A stretch of DNA of 64,000 bases, taken from Caldilineaceae bacterium. Its GTDB lineage: Bacteria > Chloroflexota > Anaerolineae > Caldilineales > Caldilineaceae. The stretch lies in assembly GCA_019637685.1 (NCBI GenBank), contig JAHBVF010000009.1, positions 62,001-126,000 of the forward strand, read 5' to 3'. Each line of letters opens with the position of its first letter. Within the stretch, counting starts at the first letter, position 1. Made by a program: the position numbers and the translations under genes. This document shows positions 52,749 to 64,000 of this stretch, one piece after another. The notes below the pieces were generated by a model, which searched no databases, was not told the origin of the DNA, and was given only the letters and a program-made list of their open reading frames with translations.

Positions 52749-54230
52749 CTACGCCAATACCGCCTTTTTGGTCGAGCCGCCGATGGCATCTTCGGCCACC
52801 GCGTGCTGGTCACTGTTGCCGATAAAGAAGCGTTTGACCTGCGCGAAAGTGTTGGGAAGATTCGTCCAGTTCTCCTTCATCATCATCTTTTCCAGCACCC
52901 GTTCGGGCCGGTAGAGATAGAAGCGCCGATAGGCTTCCCGCCACTTCTTCAGCACCAGGTCCGAGTCGTAGTTCTCGTTCATTTTGAAGCGGGCCTTCTG
53001 CTCGTGGATGGCGTAGTCGCCCCAGTTGTCCGCGAAAATCTCCCCGCCGTCTTTGATCATATCGTACATCGCCGTACCGGGGAAGGGCGCGGCCAGCAGG
53101 AAATTCGCCAGCTTCGGGTCCAGTTCCAGGGCCAGTTGGATGGTCTTTTCCATCGTCTCTTCGTTGTCGCCGGGCATCCCAAAGATGAAGAAACCCATTG
53201 TCTGCAAGCCCGCGGCTTTGGCATTTTTGAAGGCTTCCCGCACCATATCCACGGTCTGCCCCTTGCGGATGACATTGCGCAGCATCTGCTCGTCGCCATT
53301 TTCCACGCCGAAGCCGACGCGCAGACAGCCCGCGGCCTTCATCAACTGGAAGAGTTCCAGGTCCGAATGGTTGACTTTCATGCCGTGGACAGTCACCCAG
53401 GGCACGTGATTCAGCCCCTCCTCCACCAGACGGCGGCAGAGTTCTTTGGCCCGGGGCAGCTTCAGATTCCAGATGTCGTCGGTGACGCCGATTTCCGTCG
53501 CGCCCAGTCCGTTGACCAGCCACTTCCACTCCTGCACCACACTTTCGACGGAACGGGCACGCCAGGTGTCGCCGGTGACGGGTTTGGAGCAAAAGGTGCA
53601 TTTATAGGGGCAACCCCGGCTGGTCAGAATTGTGAAGCTGCGGGCGTGGGTGTCCAGCCCGTCAGTCAGGGGTTGCAGATTCGTGTAGCGATCAATCTTG
53701 AAGAGGTCGTGGGCCGGAAAAGGCAGGGTGTCCAGGTCCGGGATCATCGGGCTTTCCGGGCTGACGATAAATTCGTTGCCCCGTTTGAAGTGAATGCCCG
53801 GAATGACCCCCGGCTCTTTGCCCGCTTCCAGGGTATTGACCAGTTCCAGAAAGCTGTATTCGGCCTCGCCTTTGAAGGCATAATCCACATAGACATCGTG
53901 GGGCGGCTGGAAGGATTCCTCCGGCATAATTGTCAGATGCGGTCCGCCCAACACAGTTGTCAGTCCACGCCGCTTGCAGACCTCCGCCATCTCCCAGGCA
54001 TCCTGGATCAGCGGCGTCGTGGCCGTGATGCCGATAAGCTGATAAGGGCGGTCCTGCTCTTCGGCCAAGTCCAAATAGTATTCCACTGTCACATCTTCGA
54101 TGGCCGCGTCATAGATGATGACGTCGTGTCCACCTTCGCGCAGGACAGCCGCCAGATAGCCCAGCCCCAGCGGGATGTGCTTGCGCGCACTCCAAACTTT
54201 GGCTTCCGGGCTGGCGAGGATAATTCGCAT
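52749..54230 (-). CDS. B12-binding-type radical SAM enzyme
   Basis: A 493-residue protein. The N-terminus ([17 protein letters not shown] then [19 protein letters not shown]) is the Rossmann-type cobalamin-binding domain, with [12 protein letters not shown]. The radical SAM motif is [14 protein letters not shown]. Later [17 protein letters not shown] and [17 protein letters not shown] are typical of this class. The start overlaps the stop of the upstream paralogue by one base (TAATG). About half of its residues match that paralogue, so the pair arose by duplication. Confidence 0.85.
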   Translation of the reverse strand: MRIILASPEAKVWSARKHIPLGLGYLAAVLREGGHDVIIYDAAIEDVTVEYYLDLAEEQDRPYQLIGITATTPLIQDAWEMAEVCKRRGLTTVLGGPHLTIMPEESFQPPHDVYVDYAFKGEAEYSFLELVNTLEAGKEPGVIPGIHFKRGNEFIVSPESPMIPDLDTLPFPAHDLFKIDRYTNLQPLTDGLDTHARSFTILTSRGCPYKCTFCSKPVTGDTWRARSVESVVQEWKWLVNGLGATEIGVTDDIWNLKLPRAKELCRRLVEEGLNHVPWVTVHGMKVNHSDLELFQLMKAAGCLRVGFGVENGDEQMLRNVIRKGQTVDMVREAFKNAKAAGLQTMGFFIFGMPGDNEETMEKTIQLALELDPKLANFLLAAPFPGTAMYDMIKDGGEIFADNWGDYAIHEQKARFKMNENYDSDLVLKKWREAYRRFYLYRPERVLEKMMMKENWTNLPNTFAQVKRFFIGNSDQHAVAEDAIGGSTKKAVLA

Positions 54231-55720
54231 TAAATCGCCCCCTCGGCTTCCATCTGTTTGCGCAGCCCGGTCTTTTCCTTGCTGGGCAGGAAGGTGCGCA
54301 GAGCGATCCGCACGTTGCGGGGCAGATTGAACCAGAAATCTTTGGTCTTCAGGCGGCGAATAATGGGGGAAGGACGCAGGTAATACTGGCGGTAGGCCTT
54401 GCGATACATCTCTTCCACCAACTCAGCGGTCATATCGCCCAGTTCGTAGCGGGCCTGTTGATCGAAAAAGACGTAATCTTCCCAGTCGTTGATGAGGAAG
54501 CGGCCCTGGCGTTTGACAATTTCGTAGACTTTTGTGCCAGGATAGGGCGTCATCATCGAGAAATTGGCGATAATTGGGTCCAGTTCGATGGCAAAATCGA
54601 TCGTCTTTTGCATTGTCTCCCGGGTTTCGCCGGGCAGGCCAATAATCATAAAGGCGATGGTTTCCAGATCGATGGCTTTGGCATTTTTGAAAGCCTGGCG
54701 AATGGTGTCGTGATCGACCTTCTTGTCGATAGCCATCAGAATTTCGGGGTCACCTGTTTCCACGCCAAAGGCCACCCGGTGCAGACCGGCCTGCTTGAGC
54801 AGTGTCAGCAGTTCCAGGCTGGCCAGATTGGCGCGGATGCCGTTGACAAAAATCCAGGGCACGTGATTGAGCTTGTTTTCGATGAGCAGATGGGCCAGCT
54901 CCTCCAGCCGTTTGACGCGAATATTGGCGCTGTCGTCCAGAACGCCGATCTCTTGTGCGCCCAAATCCTCCACCAGATGCCGCCATTCCAGCAGCACATT
55001 TTCCGGGCTGCGGCTGCGCCACTTGATGGGCATAATCGATTGGGAACAGAAGGTGCAGCGATAGGGACAACCCCGGCTGGTCATAATGCTGAAGCTGCGC
55101 CCCCCGTCCACGTGATCCGTGGCGGGCTGAAGATTTGTATATTTGTCCATCGAAAAAAGATGATAGGCGGGCCAGGGCAGGCTGTCCAGATCGGCGATGG
55201 GGGTGCGATCGGGATTGTTGTGGATCTGCCCGTCGGTTGTCTTGTACGTCAGCCCCTCGCAGTCAGCAAAAACTTCATTTTCCTGGTGCAAAAAGGCTTC
55301 CGTGCTATATTCTGGCTGATCCTTCAGGAACGTTTCCAGCCGGTTGCTTATCTCGATCCAGGCTTCCTCTCCCTCGCCGCGCACAACGATGTCCACATAC
55401 GGCTTCTCGCAACTTTCCTCAGGCAGCACAGAGACGTGGGGTCCGCCCAACACAATCGGGCAATCGTAGACCTCTTTGATAGACTTGGCCGTGCGCCAGG
55501 CCTGCTTCACCTGGGGCGTGTTGGCGGTGATGCCCACCAGATGGGGGCGGAATTCCTGAACAAACTCGGCCACGGATCTGCGTTCCACATCCGAGTCGAA
55601 AACGATCACTTCGTCCCCCCGCCTCTCGCTGACCGCGGCCAGATAGGCCAGGCCCAGATGGGGTGAGGTACGGGTGTCGATGGGCAGACGAAAGCGTGGA
55701 TTGATGAGAGCTACACGCAC
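54230..55720 (-). CDS. B12-binding-type radical SAM enzyme (paralogue of 52749-54230)
   Basis: A 496-residue protein of the same layout: [10 protein letters not shown] start, [12 protein letters not shown] in the cobalamin domain, and [14 protein letters not shown] as the radical SAM motif. [17 protein letters not shown] follows. The start is a GTG at 55718-55720 with AGGAGG 8 nt upstream. It leads the group. The group's four enzymes plus a regulator-like protein suggest a multi-step pathway on one product. Confidence 0.85.
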   Translation of the reverse strand: MRVALINPRFRLPIDTRTSPHLGLAYLAAVSERRGDEVIVFDSDVERRSVAEFVQEFRPHLVGITANTPQVKQAWRTAKSIKEVYDCPIVLGGPHVSVLPEESCEKPYVDIVVRGEGEEAWIEISNRLETFLKDQPEYSTEAFLHQENEVFADCEGLTYKTTDGQIHNNPDRTPIADLDSLPWPAYHLFSMDKYTNLQPATDHVDGGRSFSIMTSRGCPYRCTFCSQSIMPIKWRSRSPENVLLEWRHLVEDLGAQEIGVLDDSANIRVKRLEELAHLLIENKLNHVPWIFVNGIRANLASLELLTLLKQAGLHRVAFGVETGDPEILMAIDKKVDHDTIRQAFKNAKAIDLETIAFMIIGLPGETRETMQKTIDFAIELDPIIANFSMMTPYPGTKVYEIVKRQGRFLINDWEDYVFFDQQARYELGDMTAELVEEMYRKAYRQYYLRPSPIIRRLKTKDFWFNLPRNVRIALRTFLPSKEKTGLRKQMEAEGAI

Positions 55721-55913
55721 GGTTGTCTCCTCCTATACAGAAGAACAGGACTATTCACAAGAATAGGACGCGGGTTAAAAGAATCGAGCTGGCGTCCGCG
55801 GACTCAAAACAGAGTTCAGTGTATCATAACGGGCAAGAGCGCCCAAATTATTATAAGACTTTTGATAAAAATTAGCTGGTCTGGTTTCGGACGTTTGTTA
55901 TACGGGAGTAGAG

Positions 55914-55967
55914 TTGCGAGGGGCGAGTTGCGAATTATGCACTCAATTCGCAACTCGCCCCTCGCAA
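55914..55967. repeat. Gene-end inverted repeat, 23-bp arms
   Basis: Bases 55914-55936 (TTGCGAGGGGCGAGTTGCG then AATT) pair perfectly with 55945-55967 around an 8-nt loop. It lies 6 bases beyond the rhodanese gene stop, on the far side of the radical SAM promoter region. The 190 bases from 55721 hold no gene. Confidence 0.88.
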
Positions 55968-55972
55968 TTTGC

Positions 55973-56332
55973 TCAATACATTCCCACGTCCGGGTCGATC
56001 TGCTTGGCCCAGGCGTCGATGCCCCCGGCCATACTCAGCACATTCGTCCAGCCCTGCTGTTTTAGCCACATTGTCACCTGCGCGCTGCGCACGCCTGTGT
56101 GACAGAAGGCGACGATCGCCGCTTCCTTGTCTTGCAAAGGCGGCGTCAGCGCGTCCAACTTTTTCTGGGCCAGTTCGCTCAGGGGCACAATTTCAAAAGT
56201 GCCCTCGGCCAAGGAAGCCAGGGCCAGTTCGTGGCGCTCGCGCACATCTAACAAAATGAACTTTTCGCCGCTGTCAATTTTGTCAGAGACTTCTCGCACA
56301 CTGATTTCCGGCGCGTCGTAGGGGTTGGGCAT
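55973..56332 (-). CDS. Rhodanese-domain sulfurtransferase
   Basis: A 119-residue single-domain rhodanese. The catalytic loop is AFCHTGVRSAQV with Cys77, and the usual LLDVRERHELALA strand precedes it. It probably moves persulfide sulfur. Its place beside NifU and ErpA-type genes suggests a supporting role in Fe-S or Moco sulfur supply. Start is the ATG at 56332, 15 bases past the stop of the NifU-type gene. Confidence 0.9.
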   Translation of the reverse strand: MPNPYDAPEISVREVSDKIDSGEKFILLDVRERHELALASLAEGTFEIVPLSELAQKKLDALTPPLQDKEAAIVAFCHTGVRSAQVTMWLKQQGWTNVLSMAGGIDAWAKQIDPDVGMY

Positions 56333-56347
56333 TGCAAAAACCTCGAA

Positions 56348-56638
56348 TTAGGCAACAGGTGCGGGTCGGTTGTAGAGCGCCGAAATGTCCAGATCAGTGA
56401 TAGCATTGACACTGGTGATTTCAGCGAAATTTTCTTTGAGCAGGCGTTGAATCCCCAGCTTCATTGTGAGCAGGCTGATGGGGCAGTCTATGCACGCGCC
56501 CAACATTTTTACGTGGGCAACGCCTTTTTCGTCTACTTTTAGCAGTTGTACATCGCCCCCATCCATATAAAGGGTAGGGCGGTATTCGTCCAGAACCTGC
56601 TGAATCCGTTCTGCAAGCGGAGCATTCTTTGTCATCAT
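56348..56638 (-). CDS. NifU C-terminal-domain Fe-S scaffold protein
   Basis: A 96-residue NifU_C (Nfu-type) protein. Its Cys49-x2-Cys52 (GACIDCPIS) binds a [4Fe-4S] cluster for transfer. The preceding YMDGGDVQLLKV segment is typical. GAGGA lies before two adjacent ATGs, of which the first is used. The ATG directly follows the DUF2203-like stop codon (TAAATG), so the genes are co-translated. Confidence 0.93.
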   Translation of the reverse strand: MMTKNAPLAERIQQVLDEYRPTLYMDGGDVQLLKVDEKGVAHVKMLGACIDCPISLLTMKLGIQRLLKENFAEITSVNAITDLDISALYNRPAPVA

Positions 56639-57037
56639 TTATTCCTCAAACTCATCGTCCCGAATCATCTGCCGTCCGGCAAATCCGGCCTGAATGTCAT
56701 GCCAATAGAGCAGTTCATCCTCGCCATAGCGCCAGCAAAGATAGACTTCTCGCCCTTGCCGTCGGGCCACAAAATCCACCAGACCAGAGTCCGTATCCTT
56801 CACCAATACGCCCAATTGGCCGATGCCTTTGACGCCCGCTTCCAGCCGGGTGAACTGGGCAATCAATTGACCAGCGGCCACGTTGCCCCCATTGCCCGCG
56901 GCCTTGCGCAGAGCAGGCCAGGCTTCCGGGCGCAATCGCAATATCTCGGCCCGCGCCGACTGTACTTCCCCCATCAAACGGCGGACGCGGGGCAGCGTTT
57001 TTCTGGCTTCATTCAGTGTGTAGACGCGTGTTGCCAT
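56639..57037 (-). CDS. DUF2203-like protein
   Basis: A 132-residue soluble protein. It begins MATRVYTLNEARKTLPRVRRLMGEV and ends with GLVDFVARRQGREVYLCWRYGEDELLYWHDIQAGFAGR, a pattern I associate with the DUF2203 family. The function of the family is unknown. It sits in the middle of Fe-S assembly genes, between an ErpA/IscA-type gene and an Nfu-type gene, so a link to Fe-S work is possible. Confidence 0.78.
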   Translation of the reverse strand: MATRVYTLNEARKTLPRVRRLMGEVQSARAEILRLRPEAWPALRKAAGNGGNVAAGQLIAQFTRLEAGVKGIGQLGVLVKDTDSGLVDFVARRQGREVYLCWRYGEDELLYWHDIQAGFAGRQMIRDDEFEE

Positions 57038-57110
57038 GGTAGGTGGAAAAGGAAGGCGAGGGCCAGTGTGTGCCCCCGCCTCCTGCTTCCTCTGAATTTA
57101 ATGGGTTGGC

Positions 57111-57524
57111 TTAGTGACCACAACCGCTGCCACAACCGCCGCCTGCTGCCGCTGCCTCGGGGGCACCGGCCGTACGGAAACTGCTGCCACAGCCGCAGGA
57201 GCTGACCGCGTTCGGGTTCTCGATGTGGAAGCCGCCACCCATCAGGTTGTCCACGTAGTCGATGCTGGCTCCGGCAATATAAAACATGCTGGTCGGGTCC
57301 ACCACCACACGCATTCCGTGCTGGGTGTACACTTCGTCGCTCTCCTGCACATTGTCGTCAAAGGTCATGCCGTACTGCATACCGCCGCAGCCGCCACCCT
57401 TGACAAAGACACGCAGGGCATGGGTGTCCTTTACGCCCTTTTGATCCAAAATCACACCCAATTTTTGCGCTGCAATTTCAGTCAACGTAATTGTGGTTGT
57501 TGCTTCAGTCAAAGCCAGTTCCAT
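57111..57524 (-). CDS. erpA: ErpA/IscA-type Fe-S cluster carrier
   Basis: A 137-residue A-type carrier. The three family Cys are Cys46 (GGGCGGMQYGM), Cys110 and Cys112 (SSCGCGSSF). An unusual extra tail, GGGCGSGCGH, adds Cys131 and Cys135. The start is the ATG at 57524 with AAGGAG 8 nt upstream. A-type proteins hand clusters to target proteins such as LipA or MoaA. I call it erpA from context; IscA is equally possible. It leads the Fe-S gene run. Confidence 0.85.
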   Translation of the reverse strand: MELALTEATTTITLTEIAAQKLGVILDQKGVKDTHALRVFVKGGGCGGMQYGMTFDDNVQESDEVYTQHGMRVVVDPTSMFYIAGASIDYVDNLMGGGFHIENPNAVSSCGCGSSFRTAGAPEAAAAGGGCGSGCGH

Positions 57525-57688
57525 TGCTCGGTCTCCTTGCAAACTAGAAAAAAGTAGATGGCACGATTATACCAGTTGATTGCCGATTTGTTCAACCTTT
57601 GAAAAATAGAACGCGGATGACGCGGATTGGGCTGATTCGCATGGATAAGAAAATCTGCGAGAACCTGTAATTCCTGCGTAATCTGTGT
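57525..57688. other. Intergenic region with dispersed CACGGAT-like words
   Basis: The stretch 57605-57685 holds the words ACGCGGATGACGCGGATT and AATCTGCG that recur near 33560-33615 and 59567-59612. No gene is supported. Confidence 0.45.
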
Positions 57689-58828
<1,140 letters not shown>

Positions 58829-58858
58829 AGCTGTTTTGTTGCCTCCGCAGGAAGCCTC

Positions 58859-58892
58859 AGAAGTCCAACTTTTTCGAAAAAGTCGAACTTCT
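58859..58892. repeat. Palindromic repeat family A, copy 3
   Basis: Arms AGAAGTCCAACTTTTT (58859-58874) and 58877-58892 pair with one mismatch around a 2-nt loop. It lies 8 bases past the regulator's stop and 30 bases before the moaA start (both minus strand). Matches copies at 4355 and 26102. Confidence 0.87.
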
Positions 58893-58899
58893 CAATTCG

Positions 58900-59565
58900 T
58901 TAATAAGATAACTCGATTGTGCTGTCCACAGGCTCTGCTGCGCGTTCTCCTGTGGGAAAGCGATAGATGCAGGCGTTGTCCTCTTCGGCCAGAGAAAATA
59001 TCCGCTCACACTCCCTGCCCGTCAGATTCTGCATCAGTTCCAAATCCATTGCACAGAGTTCCCGGTGCTGTTCGGCCACACCGGCATAGGGGCAATTGCA
59101 CGTGTGGAGCAGCGCACTTTGACCGCTGGTTTCCTCCTCCCAACGGGCAAAATAGCCCCGCTCGTTGAGGAAGTCCACCACACGGCCCATACGCTGGGTG
59201 ATGTCTTCGTTGGCGGCGGCTGTGTTTGTCAGCTCTCTGGACATCTCTCGGGCCATACAACAGACCGCGGATTGAACCTCTTCCGCTGGCAGCAGGCTCT
59301 TCATCTGGTGCAGCAGGCCACTGGTCAGCCCGGCAAAATTGTCGGGAAAATAGTCGTCAGCCTCACAAGTCAGCATATAGACCTGCTTGGGCCGACCCAC
59401 AGTACCTTCCCGCTGCACTTTGCCCACTTCAATCAGATTGTCGCCCTGCAGAATATCCAAATGATAGCGCACGGAGACCGGGGCCATATCCAACTGGCGC
59501 GCCAGTTCGCCCACTGTCGCCTGCTTGCGTCGCTTTAGAATTTCCAGAATGCGCTTGCGAACCAT
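58900..59565 (-). CDS. SufR-like Fe-S cluster-sensing transcriptional regulator
   Basis: A 221-residue regulator. The N-terminal winged helix (ATVGELARQLDMAPVSVRYHLDIL) is DeoR/ArsR-like. Four C-terminal Cys, Cys158, Cys171, Cys186 and Cys199, have gaps of 12, 14 and 12 residues, close to the SufR [4Fe-4S] site pattern, within a CNCPYAG...C region. Such regulators repress Fe-S assembly genes when the cluster is present. I start at ATG 59563-59565; the longer frame reads repeat words and is doubtful. Neighbouring Fe-S genes are likely targets; no operator was seen. Confidence 0.83.
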   Translation of the reverse strand: MVRKRILEILKRRKQATVGELARQLDMAPVSVRYHLDILQGDNLIEVGKVQREGTVGRPKQVYMLTCEADDYFPDNFAGLTSGLLHQMKSLLPAEEVQSAVCCMAREMSRELTNTAAANEDITQRMGRVVDFLNERGYFARWEEETSGQSALLHTCNCPYAGVAEQHRELCAMDLELMQNLTGRECERIFSLAEEDNACIYRFPTGERAAEPVDSTIELSY

Positions 59566-59566
59566 C

Positions 59567-59612
59567 GAAACCAACCACTGATGAACACGGATGAACACAG
59601 ATAATTACGGAT
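59567..59612. repeat. CACTGATGAACACGGAT-type dispersed repeat
   Basis: Words CACTGATGAACACGG, ATGAACACAGAT and ATTACGGATGG follow directly upstream of the regulator. Copies with the same words occur near 13896-13926, 31625-31660, 33560-33615 and 57605-57685. It produces a false start for the regulator gene. Confidence 0.65.
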
Positions 59613-59680
59613 GGCAGTATAGCACAGGCGGCGGAGCAGTGTCAATTATTATGAAAAATGTGAGAAAAATAGAGATGGCT

Positions 59681-59742
59681 GATTGGTCGAGTAGTTGATT
59701 GGAATGAAGAATGCCCTCCTCCAATCAACTATTCGACCAATC
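59681..59742. repeat. Gene-end inverted repeat, 23-bp arms
   Basis: Bases 59681-59703 and 59720-59742 pair with one G:U-type mismatch around a 16-nt loop. They contain the words GATTGGTCGA and GTTGATTGGA. The repeat lies 18 bases past the copA stop and is followed by two AACCAATTA words. Confidence 0.85.
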
Positions 59743-59760
59743 AACCAATTAACCAATTAA

Positions 59761-62235
<2,475 letters not shown>

Positions 62236-62274
62236 ACGAAATTCCTCCTCAGATTACAGATTCTTCTACAGCCC

Positions 62275-62344
62275 GACAGGATGTAAGGATGACAAGATGC
62301 AGGGGTGACTGGCGAACCTCATCTTGTCATCCTTACATCCTGTC
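62275..62344. repeat. Gene-end inverted repeat, 25-bp arms
   Basis: Bases 62275-62299 pair perfectly with 62320-62344, with a 20-nt loop. The words GACAGGATGTAAGG and GACAAGATG occur in each arm. It lies 4 bases past the copZ stop and before copA, so it could reduce read-through from copZ. Confidence 0.88.
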
Positions 62345-62348
62345 ATCT

Positions 62349-62552
62349 TTACGCTGGCGCGTAGTTGATTTCCTTCAGCAGCCCTTCGATCTTCGCCCAA
62401 TCCGCGGGCGCATCCCAGGCGACTGTGACCTGTTTGGTCTCGGCGTCGGCAGTTACAGACTGGACGCCAGCCAGATCGCCTAGTTCCGTCTTGACGGTGT
62501 GGACGCAGTGGTTGCAGCTAATGTTGGGAACGGTGAAGGTCTTGGTGGTCAT
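62349..62552 (-). CDS. copZ: Copper chaperone CopZ
   Basis: A 67-residue HMA-fold chaperone. The Cu(I)-binding motif is ISCNHC with Cys13 and Cys16. It hands copper to CopA. The ATG at 62550-62552 has AAAGGA 10 nt upstream. Its place between csoR and copA supports the role. Confidence 0.94.
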   Translation of the reverse strand: MTTKTFTVPNISCNHCVHTVKTELGDLAGVQSVTADAETKQVTVAWDAPADWAKIEGLLKEINYAPA

Positions 62553-62603
62553 GCGTGGGTTTCCTTTCGAATGAAAATGGTTGTTGGGTTCGCGGCAAAC
62601 GGT

Positions 62604-62667
62604 GGACCGCAGACCGCGTATATTCCGACGGATGGCGGTCGGTCGTCTGCCGCCTGCGGTCAATTCG
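62604..62667. repeat. Heptamer-word inverted repeat between csoR and copZ
   Basis: GACCGC words on the left (around 62604-62618) face GCGGTC and GTCTGCC words on the right (62634-62661). The pairing is imperfect. The words are like those at 43382-43462. The csoR stop (62660-62662) lies at its right end. Confidence 0.5.
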
Positions 62668-62932
62668 TCAACTCAAACACACTGGTTATTTCGTGGAGGA
62701 CAGCCTCCCGTTCGGACACGTCATCGCCCTGGATGGCGGCGGTGACGCAAGTGCGCAGGTGGTTGTCCAGAATGAGGACGCTGGCTTTGTTGAGCGCGGC
62801 CTGCACTGCCTGAATCTGTTTGATCACATCGATACAGTAGGTGTCTTCCTCCACCATCCGCTCGATGCCTTTGACGTGGCCGGCCGCGCTGGCCAGCCGT
62901 CGTACTACTGCTTTGCGGGTCGCGTCGTCCAT
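62660..62932 (-). CDS. csoR: Copper-sensing repressor CsoR
   Basis: A 90-residue CsoR-family repressor. The Cu(I) ligands are Cys33, His58 and Cys62 (TYCIDVI and NHLRTC). Copper binding releases it from DNA and turns on copper export. The ATG at 62930-62932 has AAAGGA upstream. A GC-rich operator (62964-62988) lies about 35 bases before it. It is the first gene of the csoR-copZ-copA operon and regulates itself. Confidence 0.95.
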   Translation of the reverse strand: MDDATRKAVVRRLASAAGHVKGIERMVEEDTYCIDVIKQIQAVQAALNKASVLILDNHLRTCVTAAIQGDDVSEREAVLHEITSVFELTN

Positions 62933-62963
62933 CCCTCGTCCTTTCTGGCTGTTCACCTTTGCA

Positions 62964-62988
62964 ATCCCATCCCCCCTGGGGGGGGTAC
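62964..62988 (-). promoter_or_regulatory. CsoR operator
   Basis: On the minus strand GTACCCCCCC followed by A and GGGGGGATGGG, a GC palindrome of the type bound by CsoR (TACCC-G/C-run-GGG). It lies just downstream of the promoter at 62995-63024, so the repressor would block the start of transcription. Confidence 0.75.
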
Positions 62989-62994
62989 GAGAGA

Positions 62995-63024
62995 AGTGTA
63001 CATCTGATCCCTGCGAGCTGTCAA
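62995..63024 (-). promoter_or_regulatory. Sigma-70-type promoter of the csoR operon
   Basis: On the minus strand TTGACA (63019-63024), an 18-nt spacer, and TACACT (62995-63000). Start of transcription would fall near the operator. The -10 box differs from TATAAT at two positions. Confidence 0.7.
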
Positions 63025-63071
63025 GTAAGCGATCACACATTCACTTATTCGTTCGCAGCGTCGATTCTAAT

Positions 63072-63101
63072 TTGACAGTCTTCACTGACTGTTAGTATAC
63101 T
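63072..63101 (+). promoter_or_regulatory. Sigma-70-type promoter of the P-loop gene
   Basis: TTGACA at 63072-63077, an 18-nt spacer, and TATACT at 63096-63101. Two direct copies of CAGGAACAAC (63111-63130) follow in the leader. It drives the gene at 63148 and is divergent to the csoR promoter. Confidence 0.8.
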
Positions 63102-63147
63102 GCCCAAATACAGGAACAACCAGGAACAACGTAAAAGGGGAGACAAA

Positions 63148-64000
63148 ATGGAAGGACAGCGATACACTGCATCTTTGAGTAGAAGTCAAGGTAGATCGGG
63201 ATGGGCAGTTATTTTTCGGCATCCACTACGATCACAGAAAAATGGTCAACCAGGGCTGCGTATACGTCGTGGACTTGGTACTCCAGATGACGAGGCGGCT
63301 CAGAGCCTCGTGAATCAACTTAATGAAATATTGGGGGATAAACGCATGTGGAGCTTGACATCTCGATCAGAAGCATCAATAAAATATGATGAGAAAGTCG
63401 TTTCCGCTTTTTACGATCCTATATCGCCAGAAGAACAAGAGTTTCAGGACTCATGGAGAGTGCGTAACAGTTTTTTGCCGTTGCCTGATAAATCAGATGG
63501 GTATGCAAGGGCAATGCTCTTGGGAACAACTGGTGTTGGTAAGACGACTTTGTTGCGTCAGTTGATTGGTACCGATCCGGAAAAAGAACGTTTTCCTTCT
63601 ACGGCCCCAGCCAAAACAACCATTGCTGATACAGAGATCATCATGACTGACGATCCTATCTATCAGGCTGTGGTGACGTTTTTTCCTTATGCACAGGTAC
63701 GTATCTATGTGGAGGAATGTATAGTGGCAGCGGTAGCGGCCCACGTAGATACTGGCAATCGTGCGGTCGTTGAACGAAAACTACTCGAACATAATGATCA
63801 ACGCTTTCGTTTGAGTTATCTAATTGGCCGGACGAAAACCCAGGCAAGTAAGTCTGAGAACGAATCCGAAGATGAGTTGGGTGATCTAAATCTTGATGGT
63901 CTCGACGACGATGAATCTATGGGATCTCAACAAGAAACTACCGATGAAGATGCTCTCGCTGCGAATTCGGAGATGAATGCAGAGGAACGAGAGGCTCTTA
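63148..64000 (+). CDS. P-loop NTPase of unknown function, N-terminal part (runs off the window edge)
   Basis: At least 284 residues, open at the right edge. Residues 1-70 look like a DNA-binding arm domain (SGWAVIFRHPLRSQ, then RRGLGTPDDEAAQSLVNQL), but this is a weak likeness. A Walker A motif G126-T-T-G-V-G-K-T-T (LLGTTGVGKTTLLRQLIG) follows. An acidic stretch (DELGDLNLDGLDDDES) occurs near residue 250. AAAAGGGGAG lies 5 nt before the ATG at 63148. Base composition is visibly poorer in GC than its neighbours. It could belong to an acquired island; the family is unknown. Confidence 0.75.
   Translation, partial: MEGQRYTASLSRSQGRSGWAVIFRHPLRSQKNGQPGLRIRRGLGTPDDEAAQSLVNQLNEILGDKRMWSLTSRSEASIKYDEKVVSAFYDPISPEEQEFQDSWRVRNSFLPLPDKSDGYARAMLLGTTGVGKTTLLRQLIGTDPEKERFPSTAPAKTTIADTEIIMTDDPIYQAVVTFFPYAQVRIYVEECIVAAVAAHVDTGNRAVVERKLLEHNDQRFRLSYLIGRTKTQASKSENESEDELGDLNLDGLDDDESMGSQQETTDEDALAANSEMNAEEREAL

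Noticed and set aside
59566-59598. An N-terminal extension MFIRVHQWLVS of the SufR-like regulator
   Set aside because: It is coded by the CACTGATGAACACGGAT-type repeat and has no ribosome site.
63490-63750. A minus-strand gene overlapping the P-loop gene
   Set aside because: The frames are shadows of the P-loop gene, which has a promoter, ribosome site and conserved motif.

Overview
The window is a GC-rich bacterial chromosome segment with densely packed, mostly single-domain housekeeping and accessory genes. Gene content suggests a Chloroflexota bacterium, probably Anaerolineae/Caldilineae-like. The pointers are a fused transaldolase/phosphoglucose isomerase, paired glucokinases, LysM L,D-transpeptidase, universal-stress/CBS-ACT clusters, large YfhO and GT39 membrane proteins, and lipA next to an O-antigen-polymerase-like gene. 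This is inference from gene families; no rRNA or tRNA gene was seen to confirm it.

Layout. 0-8 kb: cell-wall and stress signalling (partial SDR, L,D-transpeptidase, NarL-type regulator, DoxX protein, two CBS-ACT proteins, NarX-type kinase, tandem UspA). 8.5-12.5 kb: O-antigen-ligase/TPR protein and two secreted proteins. 12.6-16.5 kb: PRC-barrel/Dps pair and an OmpR-type two-component system. 17.4-24.5 kb: a minus-strand sugar-phosphate cluster (mgsA, Gfo/Idh oxidoreductase, glk, ppgK, tal-pgi, rpiA). 24.6-31.4 kb: a degenerate MTAP-like/MBL-like gene pair, ruvB, a DksA/TraR-like gene, upp, then a polymerase-STAS-lipA run. 31.6-38.9 kb: large membrane and secreted envelope proteins. 39-48.3 kb: a C1-oxidation locus: NuoEF-like diaphorase subunit, ferredoxin-like subunit, selenocysteine-containing formate dehydrogenase catalytic subunit, class III-type alcohol dehydrogenase, FdhD. 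Two toxin-antitoxin modules have landed inside it. 48.3-55.7 kb: two uncharacterised proteins, then four radical-SAM enzymes (three with B12-binding-type N-termini) plus an orphan ribbon-helix-helix protein. 56-59.6 kb: Fe-S assembly genes (rhodanese, NifU C-domain, DUF2203-like, ErpA/IscA-type), moaA and a SufR-like Fe-S regulator. 59.7-63 kb: csoR-copZ-copA copper operon with visible operator and promoter. 63.1 kb to the end: an AT-richer, truncated P-loop NTPase gene.

How the parts fit: the alcohol/formaldehyde dehydrogenase, the Sec-formate dehydrogenase with its NADH-linked subunits, FdhD and MoaA form a plausible formaldehyde to formate to CO2 route with its own cofactor-supply genes. 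The Fe-S genes and the SufR-like regulator could serve the many Fe-S enzymes here (LipA, MoaA, radical SAMs, Fdh).

The most striking non-coding feature is a set of long, often perfect hairpins (20-27 bp stems) placed within tens of bases of stop codons and built from shared short words. There is also a palindrome family (three copies) and a MITE-like element of about 120 bp with 9-bp target-site duplications (two clear copies and one remnant).
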